NCBI RefSeq assembly: GCF_001591505.1
Contig: NZ_BCVA01000023.1
Coordinates: 27,097-91,096 of the forward strand
Origin: Neobacillus niacini NBRC 15566
GTDB lineage: Bacteria > Bacillota > Bacilli > Bacillales > Cytobacillaceae
Length of the DNA: 64,000 bases
Direction of reading: 5' to 3'
In this document: positions 33,204 to 43,309 of the stretch, one piece after another
Position numbering within the stretch: position 1 is the stretch's first letter
Layout of the letters: every line of letters begins with the position of its first letter
Notes under the pieces: generated by a model
Seen by the model: only the letters and a program-made list of their open reading frames with translations
What the model was told of the DNA's origin: nothing
Databases searched by the model: none
Made by a program: the position numbers and the translations under genes

Positions 33204-34871
33204 ATGAAGAAAAAGTATTCATGGCTTTTAGCTCTAAGCCTTGTACTTAGCATGTTCTTAGCAGCGTGTTCAGGCAACAAGGAAACTGCTGACGATGATA
33301 AGAAACCAGCAGAAGATGCTCCAAAAGTAGAACAAACATTACACTTTATTAATGGTGACACTATTCCATCTATGGACCCTGGTATGGTAACAGATGAATA
33401 CGGTATCCAATTCACGGCTGCTATCATGGAAGGTTTATACCGTCTTGATGAAAAAGGCCAGCCAACTGAAGGTATTGCTACTAAGCACGAAGTAAGTGAA
33501 GACGGTAAAACTTGGACTTTCACTTTACGTGAAGATGCAAAATGGGAAAATGGTGACCCTGTAACAGCTAACGACTTCGTATTTGCTTGGCGTCGTGCAG
33601 TAGACCCAAATCAAGGATCTGAGTATGGTCCATACATGATGGGCGGCGTTATCAAAAACGCAAATGCTGTTAACAAAGGTGAAGTTCCTGTAGATCAATT
33701 AGGTGTTAAAGCTGATGGCGACTACAAACTAGTTGTTGAGCTTGAAAACCCAACTCCATATTTTGAATCATTAACAACTTTCCCAACTTTCTTCCCATTA
33801 AATGAGAAGTTTGTTACGGAAAAAGGTGACACATATGCAACTAGCGCAGATACATTATTATCTAACGGACCATTCAAGTTCTCTAACTGGACTAGTACTG
33901 CTCAACAGTGGGAATTAGTTAAGAACCCTACTTACTGGGATGCAAAAACTGTTAAGTTAGAAAAAATGACTTATGTAGTAGTTAAAGAAGCTCAAACAGC
34001 TGTTGACTTATATGAAAAAGGTGAAGTTGACCGTGCTGGTTTATCATCTGACCTAGTTGACCAATACTCAACACATGATGATTACACAGTAGAACCAGAT
34101 AATTCTGTATTCTATATTAAGATGAACCAAACTAGAAACCCAGCTCTTAAGAACGTAAACGTACGTAATGCAATTGCTAGAGCATTTGATAAGCAAGCAC
34201 TAGTAGATGAAATCTTAAACAACGGTTCTATCGTTGCGAATGGTTTAGTGCCAAAAGATTTCGTTCCAACTCCAGATGGTAAAGACTTCCGCGAAGTTAG
34301 TGGAGATCTTATGAAATTTGATAAAGCAGAAGCAAAGAAATACTGGGATAAGGCTTTAGCTGAACTAGGAACTGATACAGTAGAAATCGAATTCCTTGGC
34401 GGCGACAACGAAGTTTCTAAGATGATGAACCAATATCTTGCAAACCAATTATCAACTAACCTGCCTGGTTTAAAAGTTACTTTAAAAGAAGTACCATTTG
34501 AACAACGTCTAGAATTAGACACAGCTATGGATTATGACATGCAGTTTGCTGGATGGGGACCTGACTTCCTTGATCCATATACCTTCATGAATCTTTGGTT
34601 AACTGGTGGCGGAAACAACCAAATGGGCTACTCAAACCCAGAATATGATAAGCTAATTAATGAAACTGCAACAACTTTAGCTTTAGATCCAGAAAAGCGT
34701 TTTGATAATTTCTTAAAAGCAGAAAAAATCTTATTTGAAGATGCAGCAATTGCTCCTGTATATCAAAGAGCTGGTGCTCTATTAGTTTCTCCGAAAGTTC
34801 AAGGTGTGTTTACAAACCAATTCGGAGCAACTTACGAATACAAATGGGCTAGCGTAGGTGCTGAAGAATAA
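33204..34871 (+). CDS. oppA: Oligopeptide ABC transporter substrate-binding lipoprotein OppA
   Basis: 555 residues, SBP_bac_5 family with lipobox LAAC (Cys22). REDAKWENGDPVTANDFVFAWRRAVDP and LWLTGGGNNQMGYSNPEYDKL are OppA-type marks, and the last 20 residues (SPKVQGVFTNQFGATYEYKW) match OppA family tails. It binds peptides outside the cell and feeds the OppBCDF complex encoded next. A 170-base gap before oppB fits the usual higher expression of receptor. AGGAGG precedes the ATG. Confidence 0.92.
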   Translation: MKKKYSWLLALSLVLSMFLAACSGNKETADDDKKPAEDAPKVEQTLHFINGDTIPSMDPGMVTDEYGIQFTAAIMEGLYRLDEKGQPTEGIATKHEVSEDGKTWTFTLREDAKWENGDPVTANDFVFAWRRAVDPNQGSEYGPYMMGGVIKNANAVNKGEVPVDQLGVKADGDYKLVVELENPTPYFESLTTFPTFFPLNEKFVTEKGDTYATSADTLLSNGPFKFSNWTSTAQQWELVKNPTYWDAKTVKLEKMTYVVVKEAQTAVDLYEKGEVDRAGLSSDLVDQYSTHDDYTVEPDNSVFYIKMNQTRNPALKNVNVRNAIARAFDKQALVDEILNNGSIVANGLVPKDFVPTPDGKDFREVSGDLMKFDKAEAKKYWDKALAELGTDTVEIEFLGGDNEVSKMMNQYLANQLSTNLPGLKVTLKEVPFEQRLELDTAMDYDMQFAGWGPDFLDPYTFMNLWLTGGGNNQMGYSNPEYDKLINETATTLALDPEKRFDNFLKAEKILFEDAAIAPVYQRAGALLVSPKVQGVFTNQFGATYEYKWASVGAEE

Positions 34872-35042
34872 TAATCAGTAAAAAATAGTTTAGGTTTTAC
34901 TATTTATAAAAATTGAAGGGAGTGTATGCATTTTATGCATATACTCTCTTTCGGCTTCTGAACATGAATATTCCGATTATAACAAAAATTTATAATCGAC
35001 TCGATATAACATATAATAAAGAGAAATTTAGGAGGTGCAAAC

Positions 35043-35969
35043 ATGACTCGATATTTACTCCGTCGCGTATGGTATATGTTAATAACATTATTTATTATTG
35101 CGACTTTCTCGTTCTTCCTTATGAAAATATTGCCGGGTAGCCCCCTGCAGGCAGAAGATAAATTAAGTGAAGAACAAAAGGCGATTATTTTAGAAAAATA
35201 TGGGTTAAATGAACCTATTCCAGTTCAATATGCAAAATATCTTGGTGGACTTGTGAAAGGTGATTTGGGAGTTTCATTTAAATTTGATAATACACCTGTT
35301 ACAACTATCCTAATCGATAGAATCGGGCCATCTGCACTATTAGGCTTTCAAGCATTGGTGGTAGGGTCTATCTTGGGAATAATCCTTGGATTATTAGCCT
35401 CAATCTTCAGGAATAGTCCGATTGATTTTTCATCTACTATTATCGCAGTTATAGGAACGTCGATACCTTCGTTTGTATTTGCAGGATTATTACAATATGT
35501 ATTTGCTGTAAAATTAGGCTGGTTCCCTGTGGCTCTATGGGGCACATCTGCACATACCATTTTGCCAACGATCGCTTTGGCCATTCATCCGATGGCAACA
35601 GCTGCACGTTTTACAAGAACTGAAATGGTAGAAGTGTTACATTCCAATTACATCATTACCGCTCGAGCGAAAGGTGTTTCTGAAACAGGAATTATCTTAA
35701 AGCATGGATTACGTAATGCACTTATTCCGTTAATTACAGTATTGGGTCCAATGGCAGTTGGTTTGATGACGGGTTCAATGGTTATTGAACAAATTTTTGC
35801 GATTCCAGGCATTGGTGAGCAATTCGTTACTTCTGTTATGGTAAATGATTACCCAACAATTATGGGTACAACTTTATTATTTGCCTTTGGCTTTATTGTA
35901 ATTATCTTAATCATTGACCTCCTTTACGGATTGATTGATCCTAGAATAAGACTTGCAGGAGGTAAATAA
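35043..35969 (+). CDS. oppB: Oligopeptide ABC transporter permease OppB
   Basis: 308 residues with six helices. N-terminal RYLLRRVWYMLITLFIIATFSFFLMKILPGSP and the LNEPIPVQYAKYLGGLVKGDLGVS segment are OppB/DppB marks; the EAA loop is ITARAKGVSETGIILKHGLRNALIPLITVLG. It pairs with OppC as the peptide channel. AGGAGG before the ATG; the gene for OppC follows after 4 bases. Confidence 0.92.
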   Translation: MTRYLLRRVWYMLITLFIIATFSFFLMKILPGSPLQAEDKLSEEQKAIILEKYGLNEPIPVQYAKYLGGLVKGDLGVSFKFDNTPVTTILIDRIGPSALLGFQALVVGSILGIILGLLASIFRNSPIDFSSTIIAVIGTSIPSFVFAGLLQYVFAVKLGWFPVALWGTSAHTILPTIALAIHPMATAARFTRTEMVEVLHSNYIITARAKGVSETGIILKHGLRNALIPLITVLGPMAVGLMTGSMVIEQIFAIPGIGEQFVTSVMVNDYPTIMGTTLLFAFGFIVIILIIDLLYGLIDPRIRLAGGK

Positions 35970-35973
35970 GTAA

Positions 35974-37128
35974 ATGGATAAAAATAACTTAAATAATATA
36001 CCAAAAGATTTATTTGTGCCTCTTGTACGTAAAGAGGATACGAGCGATAGAATTTCAACTCCTAGCAGAACATTTTTTCAAGATGCAAAAAGAACACTTT
36101 TCAATAATAAACCTGCTGTTTTTAGTATGATTCTTATCCTGTTTATTATTATCATGAGTATTGTTGGTCCTTGGATGAACAGTTTTGGTTCGGACGAACA
36201 GGATTTAAAAAGAGCAAAAATGCCTCCGCGTGTACCAGTTTTAGAGAATGTCTCTTGGCTTGGTATGGACGGTACATTATCTGGAACCTTCCAAGGTAAA
36301 GATGTTCAGCAGGCTACTGCTAAAGCGAATGCAAGATTTGATAGGAAAGAAGAGTTTATTGATATTAAAGTCATTAATAAAGGTGACGGCACTAGAAATT
36401 CTGCCGAAGTAAAAGCAACCTATCATATTTATGAAGCGAAAGATATGAAAGACACATATTTTTGGTTTGGCAGTGATGCCTTAGGGCGTGACCAATGGAC
36501 AAGGCTTTGGGAAGGTACACGGGTTTCTTTAATCATCGCTTTTGTTGCCGCAGTGCTTGACCTTGTTATTGGAGTCGCTTATGGCGGGATTTCCGGATTT
36601 TATGGCGGAAGAGTCGACAATGTCATGCAGCGTATTGCTGAAATCTTAGTTGGTATTCCTAACCTAGTTATTATCCTGTTGATGATGCTCGTTCTTAAGC
36701 CAGGTATCATATCGATTGTTATTGCTTTATCGATCACTGGCTGGATTGGTATGTCACGGATTGTCCGAGGTGAAGTATTAAAGCTGAAAAACCAAGAGTT
36801 TGTCCTAGCTTCAAGAACATTAGGTACATCTAATGGTACGATCATTAGAAAACATTTGGTTCCAAATATCAGCGGTATTATCATTATTAACACGATGTTC
36901 TCAGTTCCAGGAGCGATCTTTTTTGAGGCATTCCTAAGCTTTATTGGACTAGGTATTGTTCCTCCAGATGCTTCACTTGGATCTTTAATTGACCTTGGGT
37001 TTGATAACCTCAGACTTTATCCATACATGCTTGTGTTCCCGGCAATTGTAATTTCTGTACTTATGATTGCATTTAATATTGTTGGTGATGGCTTGAGAGA
37101 TGCATTTGATCCGAAAATGCATAAATAG
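35974..37128 (+). CDS. oppC: Oligopeptide ABC transporter permease OppC, with extra extracytoplasmic domain
   Basis: 384 residues, about 80 longer than usual OppC (near 300). After TM1 (VFSMILILFIIIMSIVGPW) an additional soluble segment (about 75-165) precedes the standard FGSDALGRDQWTRLWEGTRVSL, so it should face outside. The EAA loop (LASRTLGTSNGTIIRKHLVPNISG) and C-terminal helices are normal. Longer OppC proteins of this kind occur in Bacillales. It forms the channel with OppB. GGAGG lies in the end of oppB. Confidence 0.9.
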   Translation: MDKNNLNNIPKDLFVPLVRKEDTSDRISTPSRTFFQDAKRTLFNNKPAVFSMILILFIIIMSIVGPWMNSFGSDEQDLKRAKMPPRVPVLENVSWLGMDGTLSGTFQGKDVQQATAKANARFDRKEEFIDIKVINKGDGTRNSAEVKATYHIYEAKDMKDTYFWFGSDALGRDQWTRLWEGTRVSLIIAFVAAVLDLVIGVAYGGISGFYGGRVDNVMQRIAEILVGIPNLVIILLMMLVLKPGIISIVIALSITGWIGMSRIVRGEVLKLKNQEFVLASRTLGTSNGTIIRKHLVPNISGIIIINTMFSVPGAIFFEAFLSFIGLGIVPPDASLGSLIDLGFDNLRLYPYMLVFPAIVISVLMIAFNIVGDGLRDAFDPKMHK

Positions 37129-37147
37129 AAAGGTAGGTGTTTAATAA

Positions 37148-38203
37148 ATGAGTAAATTATTAGAAGTCAAAGATTTAAAAGTATCATTTAACACCTACAA
37201 TGGTGAAGTGCATGCTGTTCGAGGTGTTACCTTTGATTTAAATAAGGGTGAAACATTGGCAATAGTAGGTGAGTCTGGATCTGGAAAATCAGTAACCTCT
37301 AATGCAATTATGCGACTCCTTCCTGAGCCGCATGGTTTTATTAAAGAAGGTCAAATCCTGCTTGAAGGTGTAGACCTTGCCAAAAAAACAAGCAAGGAAA
37401 TGCAAAAAATTCGAGGGAAAGATATTTCGATGGTTTTCCAAGATCCAATGTCGTCCCTAAATCCGACAATGAAAATTGGAAATCAGATCATGGAAGGTCT
37501 GATTAAACACCAAAATATGAACAAACAAGAAGCTAGAAAAACAGCTCTTGAGCTTCTAACGCTTGTAGGTATACCAAGACCGGATGTACGTATTAATCAA
37601 TACCCGCACCAATTCTCTGGCGGTATGCGTCAGCGTGTGGTTGTAGCGATTGCATTAGCATGTAATCCCAAAATCTTAATAGCAGATGAACCAACTACTG
37701 CACTTGACGTAACGATTCAAGCTCAAATCTTAGAGTTGATGAAGAGCATTCAACAAAAAACGGATAGTGCGATTATCTTTATTACCCATGACCTTGGTGT
37801 TGTAGCCAACGTTGCTGACCGTGTTGCGGTAATGTATGCAGGAAAAATCGTAGAAATTGGGACAGTAGATGATATTTTCTATAACCCTAAGCACCCATAT
37901 ACATGGGGATTGATAGGCTCCATGCCTACATTGGATAGCAGCGACGAAGAGTTATTTGCTATTCCTGGAAGCCCGCCTAACATGCTGACTCCTCCTGTTG
38001 GGGACGCGTTTGCAGCTAGAAATCAATTTGCTTTAGAAATTGATACAGTTATGGAACCGCCGATGTTTAAGGTTTCTGACACACATTATGCAGCAACTTG
38101 GCTGCTGCACCCAGATGCGCCAAAAATTGAGCCGCCTGATGCTGTTAAGCACAGGATGCAAGGATTTGCTCAAACAGGCACTAAAGGCGGTGGAAAACAG
38201 TGA
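37148..38203 (+). CDS. oppD: Oligopeptide ABC transporter ATPase OppD
   Basis: 351 residues. Walker A GESGSGKS (about 38-45), Q-loop VFQDPMSSLNPTMKI, signature FSGGMRQRVVVAIALAC, Walker B ILIADEPTTALDV, switch THDLGVV, then the OppD/F-specific C-terminal extension. Near its end this copy lacks the usual CxxxxxC cluster (the region NMLTPPVGDAFAARNQFALEIDTV has no Cys), so the iron-sulphur cluster of many OppD proteins is probably absent. Its last four bases overlap oppF. Confidence 0.92.
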   Translation: MSKLLEVKDLKVSFNTYNGEVHAVRGVTFDLNKGETLAIVGESGSGKSVTSNAIMRLLPEPHGFIKEGQILLEGVDLAKKTSKEMQKIRGKDISMVFQDPMSSLNPTMKIGNQIMEGLIKHQNMNKQEARKTALELLTLVGIPRPDVRINQYPHQFSGGMRQRVVVAIALACNPKILIADEPTTALDVTIQAQILELMKSIQQKTDSAIIFITHDLGVVANVADRVAVMYAGKIVEIGTVDDIFYNPKHPYTWGLIGSMPTLDSSDEELFAIPGSPPNMLTPPVGDAFAARNQFALEIDTVMEPPMFKVSDTHYAATWLLHPDAPKIEPPDAVKHRMQGFAQTGTKGGGKQ

Positions 38204-39135
38204 CAAGAGAAAAGTTACTTGAAGTAAAAAACTTACAGAAGCATTTTGCTGTAGGGAAAAAGAATACGATCAAGGCTGTTGATGGTGTTAGCTTTGATGT
38301 ATATAAAGGGGAAACCTTTGGTCTAGTTGGGGAGTCTGGTTGTGGAAAGTCTACAACAGGCAGAACGATCATTCGACTATACGATGCAACAGGCGGCGAG
38401 GTTAAATTTGCTGGTGAAGATGTTCACGGTAAGAAGAACAAGTCTGAACTTCTTAAATTTAATCGTAAAATGCAAATGATTTTCCAGGATCCGTCTTCAT
38501 CATTAAATCCTCGAATGACGGTATTGGACATCATTGCTGAAGGTCTTGACGTGCACAAACTAGTAAAAAATGACGCTGAACGCAAGGCGAAGGTTGAAGA
38601 GTTACTAGAAGCCGTGGGTCTAAACAGAGAGCATGCTACACGTTTTCCACATGAGTTCAGCGGTGGGCAAAGACAAAGGATTGGTATCGCTAGAGCGCTC
38701 GCTGTTGACCCTGAGTTTATCATTGCCGATGAGCCTATCTCTGCATTGGATGTATCTATCCAAGCACAGGTAGTCAACCTGCTTAAGAAACTTCAAAAAG
38801 AACGTGGATTAACGTACTTGTTTATTGCACATGACCTGTCAATGGTTAAATATATTTCAGACCGAATCGGTGTTATGTATATGGGTAACTTAGTTGAATT
38901 AGCGGAAAGTGATGAATTATACAACAATCCAATTCATCCTTATACAAAATCTTTGTTATCTGCTATTCCTCTTCCAGATCCAAGATACGAGCGTACACGT
39001 AAACGTATCAGCTATGACCCGACTGTACATGATACGGATGGCGAGTTTGAGCTTAGAGAAGTTACACCAGGCCACTTTGTTCGTTGTACGGCAAAGGAAT
39101 TTGAAAGATACCAAAATGAGCAAAAAAATAAATAA
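38200..39135 (+). CDS. oppF: Oligopeptide ABC transporter ATPase OppF
   Basis: 311 residues starting with GTG (MTREKLLEVKNLQKHFAVGKK). Walker A GESGCGKS, Q-loop IFQDPSSSLNPRMTV, signature FSGGQRQRIGIARAL, Walker B FIIADEPISALDV, switch AHDLSMV are all intact. It completes the heterodimeric ATPase with OppD and is the last gene of the operon, followed by a strong terminator. Confidence 0.92.
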   Translation: MTREKLLEVKNLQKHFAVGKKNTIKAVDGVSFDVYKGETFGLVGESGCGKSTTGRTIIRLYDATGGEVKFAGEDVHGKKNKSELLKFNRKMQMIFQDPSSSLNPRMTVLDIIAEGLDVHKLVKNDAERKAKVEELLEAVGLNREHATRFPHEFSGGQRQRIGIARALAVDPEFIIADEPISALDVSIQAQVVNLLKKLQKERGLTYLFIAHDLSMVKYISDRIGVMYMGNLVELAESDELYNNPIHPYTKSLLSAIPLPDPRYERTRKRISYDPTVHDTDGEFELREVTPGHFVRCTAKEFERYQNEQKNK

Positions 39136-39200
39136 GTAACATTTAAAAGCGTGTTGACGAATCTAACAGGTTTCGTTAACAACAAATAAATATAATCAAA

Positions 39201-39235
39201 AGACCTCCAAATTGTATGTTTGGAGGTCTTTTTTT
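39201..39235 (+). terminator. Terminator of the opp operon
   Basis: Arms AGACCTCCAAA and TTTGGAGGTCT with a 7-nt loop and a run of T. Confidence 0.9.
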
Positions 39236-39300
39236 GTTGATCTAAAGGGTATTTATATTTTGCTCTGGTTATAATTAAATTTTGATTCATTGCTAATGAA

Positions 39301-39495
39301 AAATAAACGGAGGAATTCCGGCTAAATTGGAAAATACCCATATTTCCTTAAAAATAAGAGGAGTTTTTCCGCTTATATTGTGAAAACCTTTGGATTCTGT
39401 CTTATTTAAAGCAGTTAACAGGAAAATCTCCGCTTATATCCGTACTTTAGGCACTCTAGCATACATTAGCAGGAATATCTCCGCCTATTAATTCT
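39301..39495 (+). repeat. Intergenic repeat element A (GGA-N-TCCG units)
   Basis: Four degenerate units with GGAGGAATTCCG, GGAGTTTTTCCGCTTAT, GGAAAATCTCCGCTTAT and GGAATATCTCCGCCTAT occur at about 39309, 39360, 39421 and 39472, spacing 51-61 bp. The same sequence, reverse-complemented, is found at 43310-43515 (shared phrases GGAGTTTTTCCGCTTATATT and TGTCTTATTTA). No ORF. It lies between the opp terminator and the threonine dehydratase gene. Confidence 0.7.
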
Positions 39496-39574
39496 TATAC
39501 CAACACAAGTATCAATACAGAGAGAAGAGAACTGAAATGTTTAATATTCCAAATATCAACACTCATACTTATGA

Positions 39575-40783
39575 CTAAAAATGGGTCATTTCAACACTAG
39601 CATTTTTCTCTTTTAAAACTTTATATAACATTTCAATGTGATCGTTATTTTTTGTTTCAACAGAAATTTCTAAGCCTGCATAGCCAGGATAAATATCCTT
39701 GCCCATGCGGTTGAGATTAACGGATTGAATATTCGCATCTAGATCAGTTAGAGAGGTTAACACTTTTTGAAGTTCACCTGGTTTATCCTTTAAGGTGATT
39801 GTAAAGGTGGCAAATCGTCCCGACTCAACCAAACCGCGTTCAATGATTCTTGATATAAAATTCATATCAACATTTCCCCCGCTTAAAACAGCCACTACCT
39901 TCTTTTCTTTCAAATTTACCTTTTCATATAAAAGTGATGATAATGAACAAGCACCAGAGCCTTCTACTAACAGCTTATTTCTTTCTAGAAGCATGAGCAT
40001 CGTTCTTGCTATTTCCATTTCATCGACACAATAAATATCATCCACATATTTTTGTACGATTTCAAAAGGTCTCAGGCCAGGTTTTTTAACGGCTATACCA
40101 TCTGCCATTGTTGGTGTCGAGTCTACCATTACAGGTTTATTTTTGATTAATGACTGTTTCATACTAGGACATGCCTGCGTCTGAACGCCATAAACGGCTA
40201 TATTTGGGTTTTTCTCCTTTACTGCCATTGCAACTCCTGCAATTAGCCCGCCGCCTCCTACAGGGCAAATAATGGCTTCTACGTCTGGAAGTTGGTCCAG
40301 TATCTCCAATCCTACAGTACCTTGTCCGGTAATGATTGCTTCATCATCAAAGGCATGTATAAAGGTTGCATTCCTCTGCTCTTTAAGTTCCAAAGCATAG
40401 GCAAGTGCATCATCAAATGTAGCTCCTTCTAAAAGGACCTCTGCTCCATATTGTTTTGTTGCCAGCACCTTGCTTAGGGGTGCACCCTTCGGCATTACAA
40501 TCGTACAATCTACACCAAGCATTTGGCTTGAATAGGCAACACCCTGTGCGTGGTTTCCTGCTGAGGCAGCTACGACACCTTTTTGCAGCTCTTCCTGCGA
40601 AAGAGAAATGAGTTTATTATAAGATCCTCTTGCTTTAAAGGACCCCGTTTTTTGGAGGTTTTCAAGTTTTAGATATACTTCATTATGTGCTAACTTACTA
40701 AAGGTTTTAGAGTAATCCAGAGGCGTTGTATGGACAATCCCCTTCATCTTCTCTCGCGCAATGATAATATCGTCTACATTCAC
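39575..40783 (-). CDS. Threonine dehydratase (TdcB/IlvA type, with C-terminal ACT domain)
   Basis: 402 residues. The PLP lysine is in KTGSFKARGSYNK (about residue 50) and the phosphate-binding loop is CPVGGGGLIAGVA. The last 75 residues (FATFTITLKDKPGELQKVLTSLTDLDANIQSV) form a single ACT domain. This length and single ACT arrangement fit the TdcB/YgkA-like class; biosynthetic IlvA of B. subtilis is similar in size. It deaminates threonine (and serine) to 2-oxobutyrate. Monocistronic, with AGGAGG before the ATG. Confidence 0.87.
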   Translation of the reverse strand: MNVDDIIIAREKMKGIVHTTPLDYSKTFSKLAHNEVYLKLENLQKTGSFKARGSYNKLISLSQEELQKGVVAASAGNHAQGVAYSSQMLGVDCTIVMPKGAPLSKVLATKQYGAEVLLEGATFDDALAYALELKEQRNATFIHAFDDEAIITGQGTVGLEILDQLPDVEAIICPVGGGGLIAGVAMAVKEKNPNIAVYGVQTQACPSMKQSLIKNKPVMVDSTPTMADGIAVKKPGLRPFEIVQKYVDDIYCVDEMEIARTMLMLLERNKLLVEGSGACSLSSLLYEKVNLKEKKVVAVLSGGNVDMNFISRIIERGLVESGRFATFTITLKDKPGELQKVLTSLTDLDANIQSVNLNRMGKDIYPGYAGLEISVETKNNDHIEMLYKVLKEKNASVEMTHF

Positions 40784-41062
40784 ATCTCTTCCTCCTATTT
40801 ACATACTTTTCCTTAGGTTGTGTTCCTAAAAGAAAACTATGAATTATTTCTGGGAAATAATTTTAGTATAGAATATTGGTACTTTTGTCGGAGAAACAAT
40901 CACTTTAACAACCAAATTTTAGGAGGAAGGTAATATTTGTAAATACAGTAAAATTGGTATTTTGGGCGCAGGTGTTTGTGTCTGATTGACTATATATTCC
41001 AAAAATTCTATATGTTACTATTATTTGGAAATCACATAGAGATATAAGGGAGGAATCAGAAG

Positions 41063-43186
41063 TTGAAAAAGAAAAAACTATTATCCATTCTTTCAACTAG
41101 TGCATTAGCTCTATCACTTTTTGCTCCATTATCAGTTAACGAATCGAAGGCAGAAGCTGCAACTACACCAAAATGGGATGTAGAGCGTTATGGAGATCGA
41201 GTAGATATTGATGGACAATTAAATCTATTAAGTAACGATTCTACATACTTAAAGCAAGCAGAGTCGAAAATTGCCGAGCAGGCTGCACAGATTAATTTTA
41301 ATGAGGATCCATCGTCTACAAGTACAACTGCGAATAGTAATTTTACATACAATGGAGGAACGAAACAATTCTTAAATAGGAATTTGAAGTTCAAACCATT
41401 TACACTACGAAGTGTGGGTGAAAACGTAGAAATTTGGGTAGCGAATGACCTTGCATTTCCAGCGGGAGATCCGCGCCCAGCACATGTTGTAACACAGGAA
41501 CAAGTGGATAAATTACGTAATGAATTTGATAATAATATTTACCCAAAAGCTACAGCCTTCTTTGGGACACCTGATGTTCATGATGGATCTAAATCTCCAC
41601 TAGCTGGAAGAAATGTTCCGGCTGGATACTATGAGGGCAGCGATAAGGTTATTATGTTAGTAGATAATATCCAAGATGATAACTATACTAACCCGAGTTA
41701 TCCCTTCTTTGTTGCTGGTTTCTACTGGCAAACACTAGAGAACTATATTGATAGAAATATTATTACGATTGATACAAACAGCTGGGAAACTCGTTTAGAG
41801 TCTACTTTCTTTGGTACGACTATCCATGAGTTACAGCATTTAATTCATGCTGATAACGATGGTGCCGAGGAAACGTGGATAAATGAAGGTATGTCTACCT
41901 TCTCTGAATATCTTGGTGGATATGGCCATGATGATAGGTCTATTAACTTTTACTTAGATCATCCTGAGAACTCACTGGTAAACTGGGATGAGCACGTAGG
42001 GGCTAAAACAGGTCCTGAAACAATCGCTGACTATGGCCAAGTCTACCTTTTTACGTTATATATGAATGATAAGTTTGGTCAGGAATTTATTCGTGAGTTA
42101 GCAACGAATAACACTCAAGGAATTAATAGTGTCAACGAAGTATTGAAGGCGCATGGTTACGAACTTGATTTCACACAATTATATCAAAACTTTATTACTG
42201 CTTTAGCGTTAGACTCCGATAGGGTAGGTAACGGAATATATAATTTTGACAGCATTAACCTACGTGACCTTGCTGTAGATAGTAAGGGTACAAAACGTGG
42301 CAAGACAGTGGACTATGAGGGTGCAGTTAAATTTGAAAAAGAAGGCGTTCCAGCATGGGGCGGCGATTTTAAACAGTTGGAATTCCAAGATAAGATTAGA
42401 AGTATTTCCTTTGACGGTGTTGACTTCTTAGGAACTCCGTGGACATCTGTGGCAGATCCTAACGATGCTGCGAATAAGGTATTATGGGGCGGACAGGGAG
42501 ACGAAGCAGATAATGCAATCATCCTTGAAGCAGATTTATCAGCGGTTAATTCAGCAACACTAAATTTTGATCAGTACCTTGATATTGAAGAACAGTGGGA
42601 TTTCGGGGTTGTTCAAGTATCTGTAGATGGCGGAAAGACTTGGAAGAGCTTAGCAAATGAAAATACCCGCATTGATGTAGTTGAAGAAGGCTATCCAAAA
42701 ATTAAAGCAAACGTACCTGGTTTTACAGGAAATATAAAAGAATGGCAAAAAGAAACTTTTGATTTAAGTGAGTATGCTGGTAGTAAGATATTGGTTTCCT
42801 TCCGTTACTTAACAGATTGGGGTCACACTGATGGCGGCTGGTTTATTGATAACATTGAAATTCCGGAAATTGGATATACCAATGATGGAAGCTCTACAGA
42901 CAGTTTCAAATCTTTACAAGAGATTGTTGGACAGTATGTAAACTACACCGTAACGTTTATCAACGAGAAGGAAGTTGGTAATAAAAAGGGTGCTAAAACA
43001 AATTACAAGGTAATTACAGTGGATCCATTCAATGTAACCGAACAGGAAGCTTTAACATTGCGACAATTATTCAAAGATGGAAAGAACCATATGATTACGT
43101 CTTATGCAGCTCCTGCAGACGATAAAAATCCAGTAGATTTTTCATATGAAGTACATTTGAAAGAGAAGTCTGGAAAGAAAAAGTAA
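41063..43186 (+). CDS. Secreted zinc metalloprotease with InhA-like C-terminal domain
   Basis: 707 residues from a TTG with GGGAGG upstream. Signal peptide to about residue 30. The catalytic site HELQHLIH (255-262) with a downstream Glu in WINEGMSTFSEYLGG (275) is a gluzincin-like arrangement, not the HExxHxxG of M6 proteases. Residues about 455-610 (GGQGDEADNAIILEADLSAVNSATLNFDQYLDIEEQWDFGVVQVS) are shared with the neighbouring InhA. So a different protease domain is joined to an InhA accessory domain. Expected role: extracellular protein digestion or virulence-type activity. Confidence 0.8.
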   Translation: MKKKKLLSILSTSALALSLFAPLSVNESKAEAATTPKWDVERYGDRVDIDGQLNLLSNDSTYLKQAESKIAEQAAQINFNEDPSSTSTTANSNFTYNGGTKQFLNRNLKFKPFTLRSVGENVEIWVANDLAFPAGDPRPAHVVTQEQVDKLRNEFDNNIYPKATAFFGTPDVHDGSKSPLAGRNVPAGYYEGSDKVIMLVDNIQDDNYTNPSYPFFVAGFYWQTLENYIDRNIITIDTNSWETRLESTFFGTTIHELQHLIHADNDGAEETWINEGMSTFSEYLGGYGHDDRSINFYLDHPENSLVNWDEHVGAKTGPETIADYGQVYLFTLYMNDKFGQEFIRELATNNTQGINSVNEVLKAHGYELDFTQLYQNFITALALDSDRVGNGIYNFDSINLRDLAVDSKGTKRGKTVDYEGAVKFEKEGVPAWGGDFKQLEFQDKIRSISFDGVDFLGTPWTSVADPNDAANKVLWGGQGDEADNAIILEADLSAVNSATLNFDQYLDIEEQWDFGVVQVSVDGGKTWKSLANENTRIDVVEEGYPKIKANVPGFTGNIKEWQKETFDLSEYAGSKILVSFRYLTDWGHTDGGWFIDNIEIPEIGYTNDGSSTDSFKSLQEIVGQYVNYTVTFINEKEVGNKKGAKTNYKVITVDPFNVTEQEALTLRQLFKDGKNHMITSYAAPADDKNPVDFSYEVHLKEKSGKKK

Positions 43187-43195
43187 AGAAATGAA

Positions 43196-43227
43196 GATCG
43201 AGAATGATTTATTCTCGGTCTTTTTTT
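43196..43227 (+). terminator. Terminator of the metalloprotease gene
   Basis: Arms GATCGAGAAT and ATTCTCGGTC and seven T. A second perfect hairpin (TGACTCCGG with its inverse) follows at about 43237-43260. Confidence 0.8.
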
Positions 43228-43309
43228 ATGAAAAAATGACTCCGGCAATTACCGGAGTCACTAATAGCGGTATTTGTTTTTATTTGGCTGTGTTAGTTGA
43301 GTTTTGTGT

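Noticed and set aside
40784..41062. T-box leader sought upstream of the threonine dehydratase
   Set aside because: No T-box sequence (AGGGTGGNACCGCG) or specifier structure was seen.
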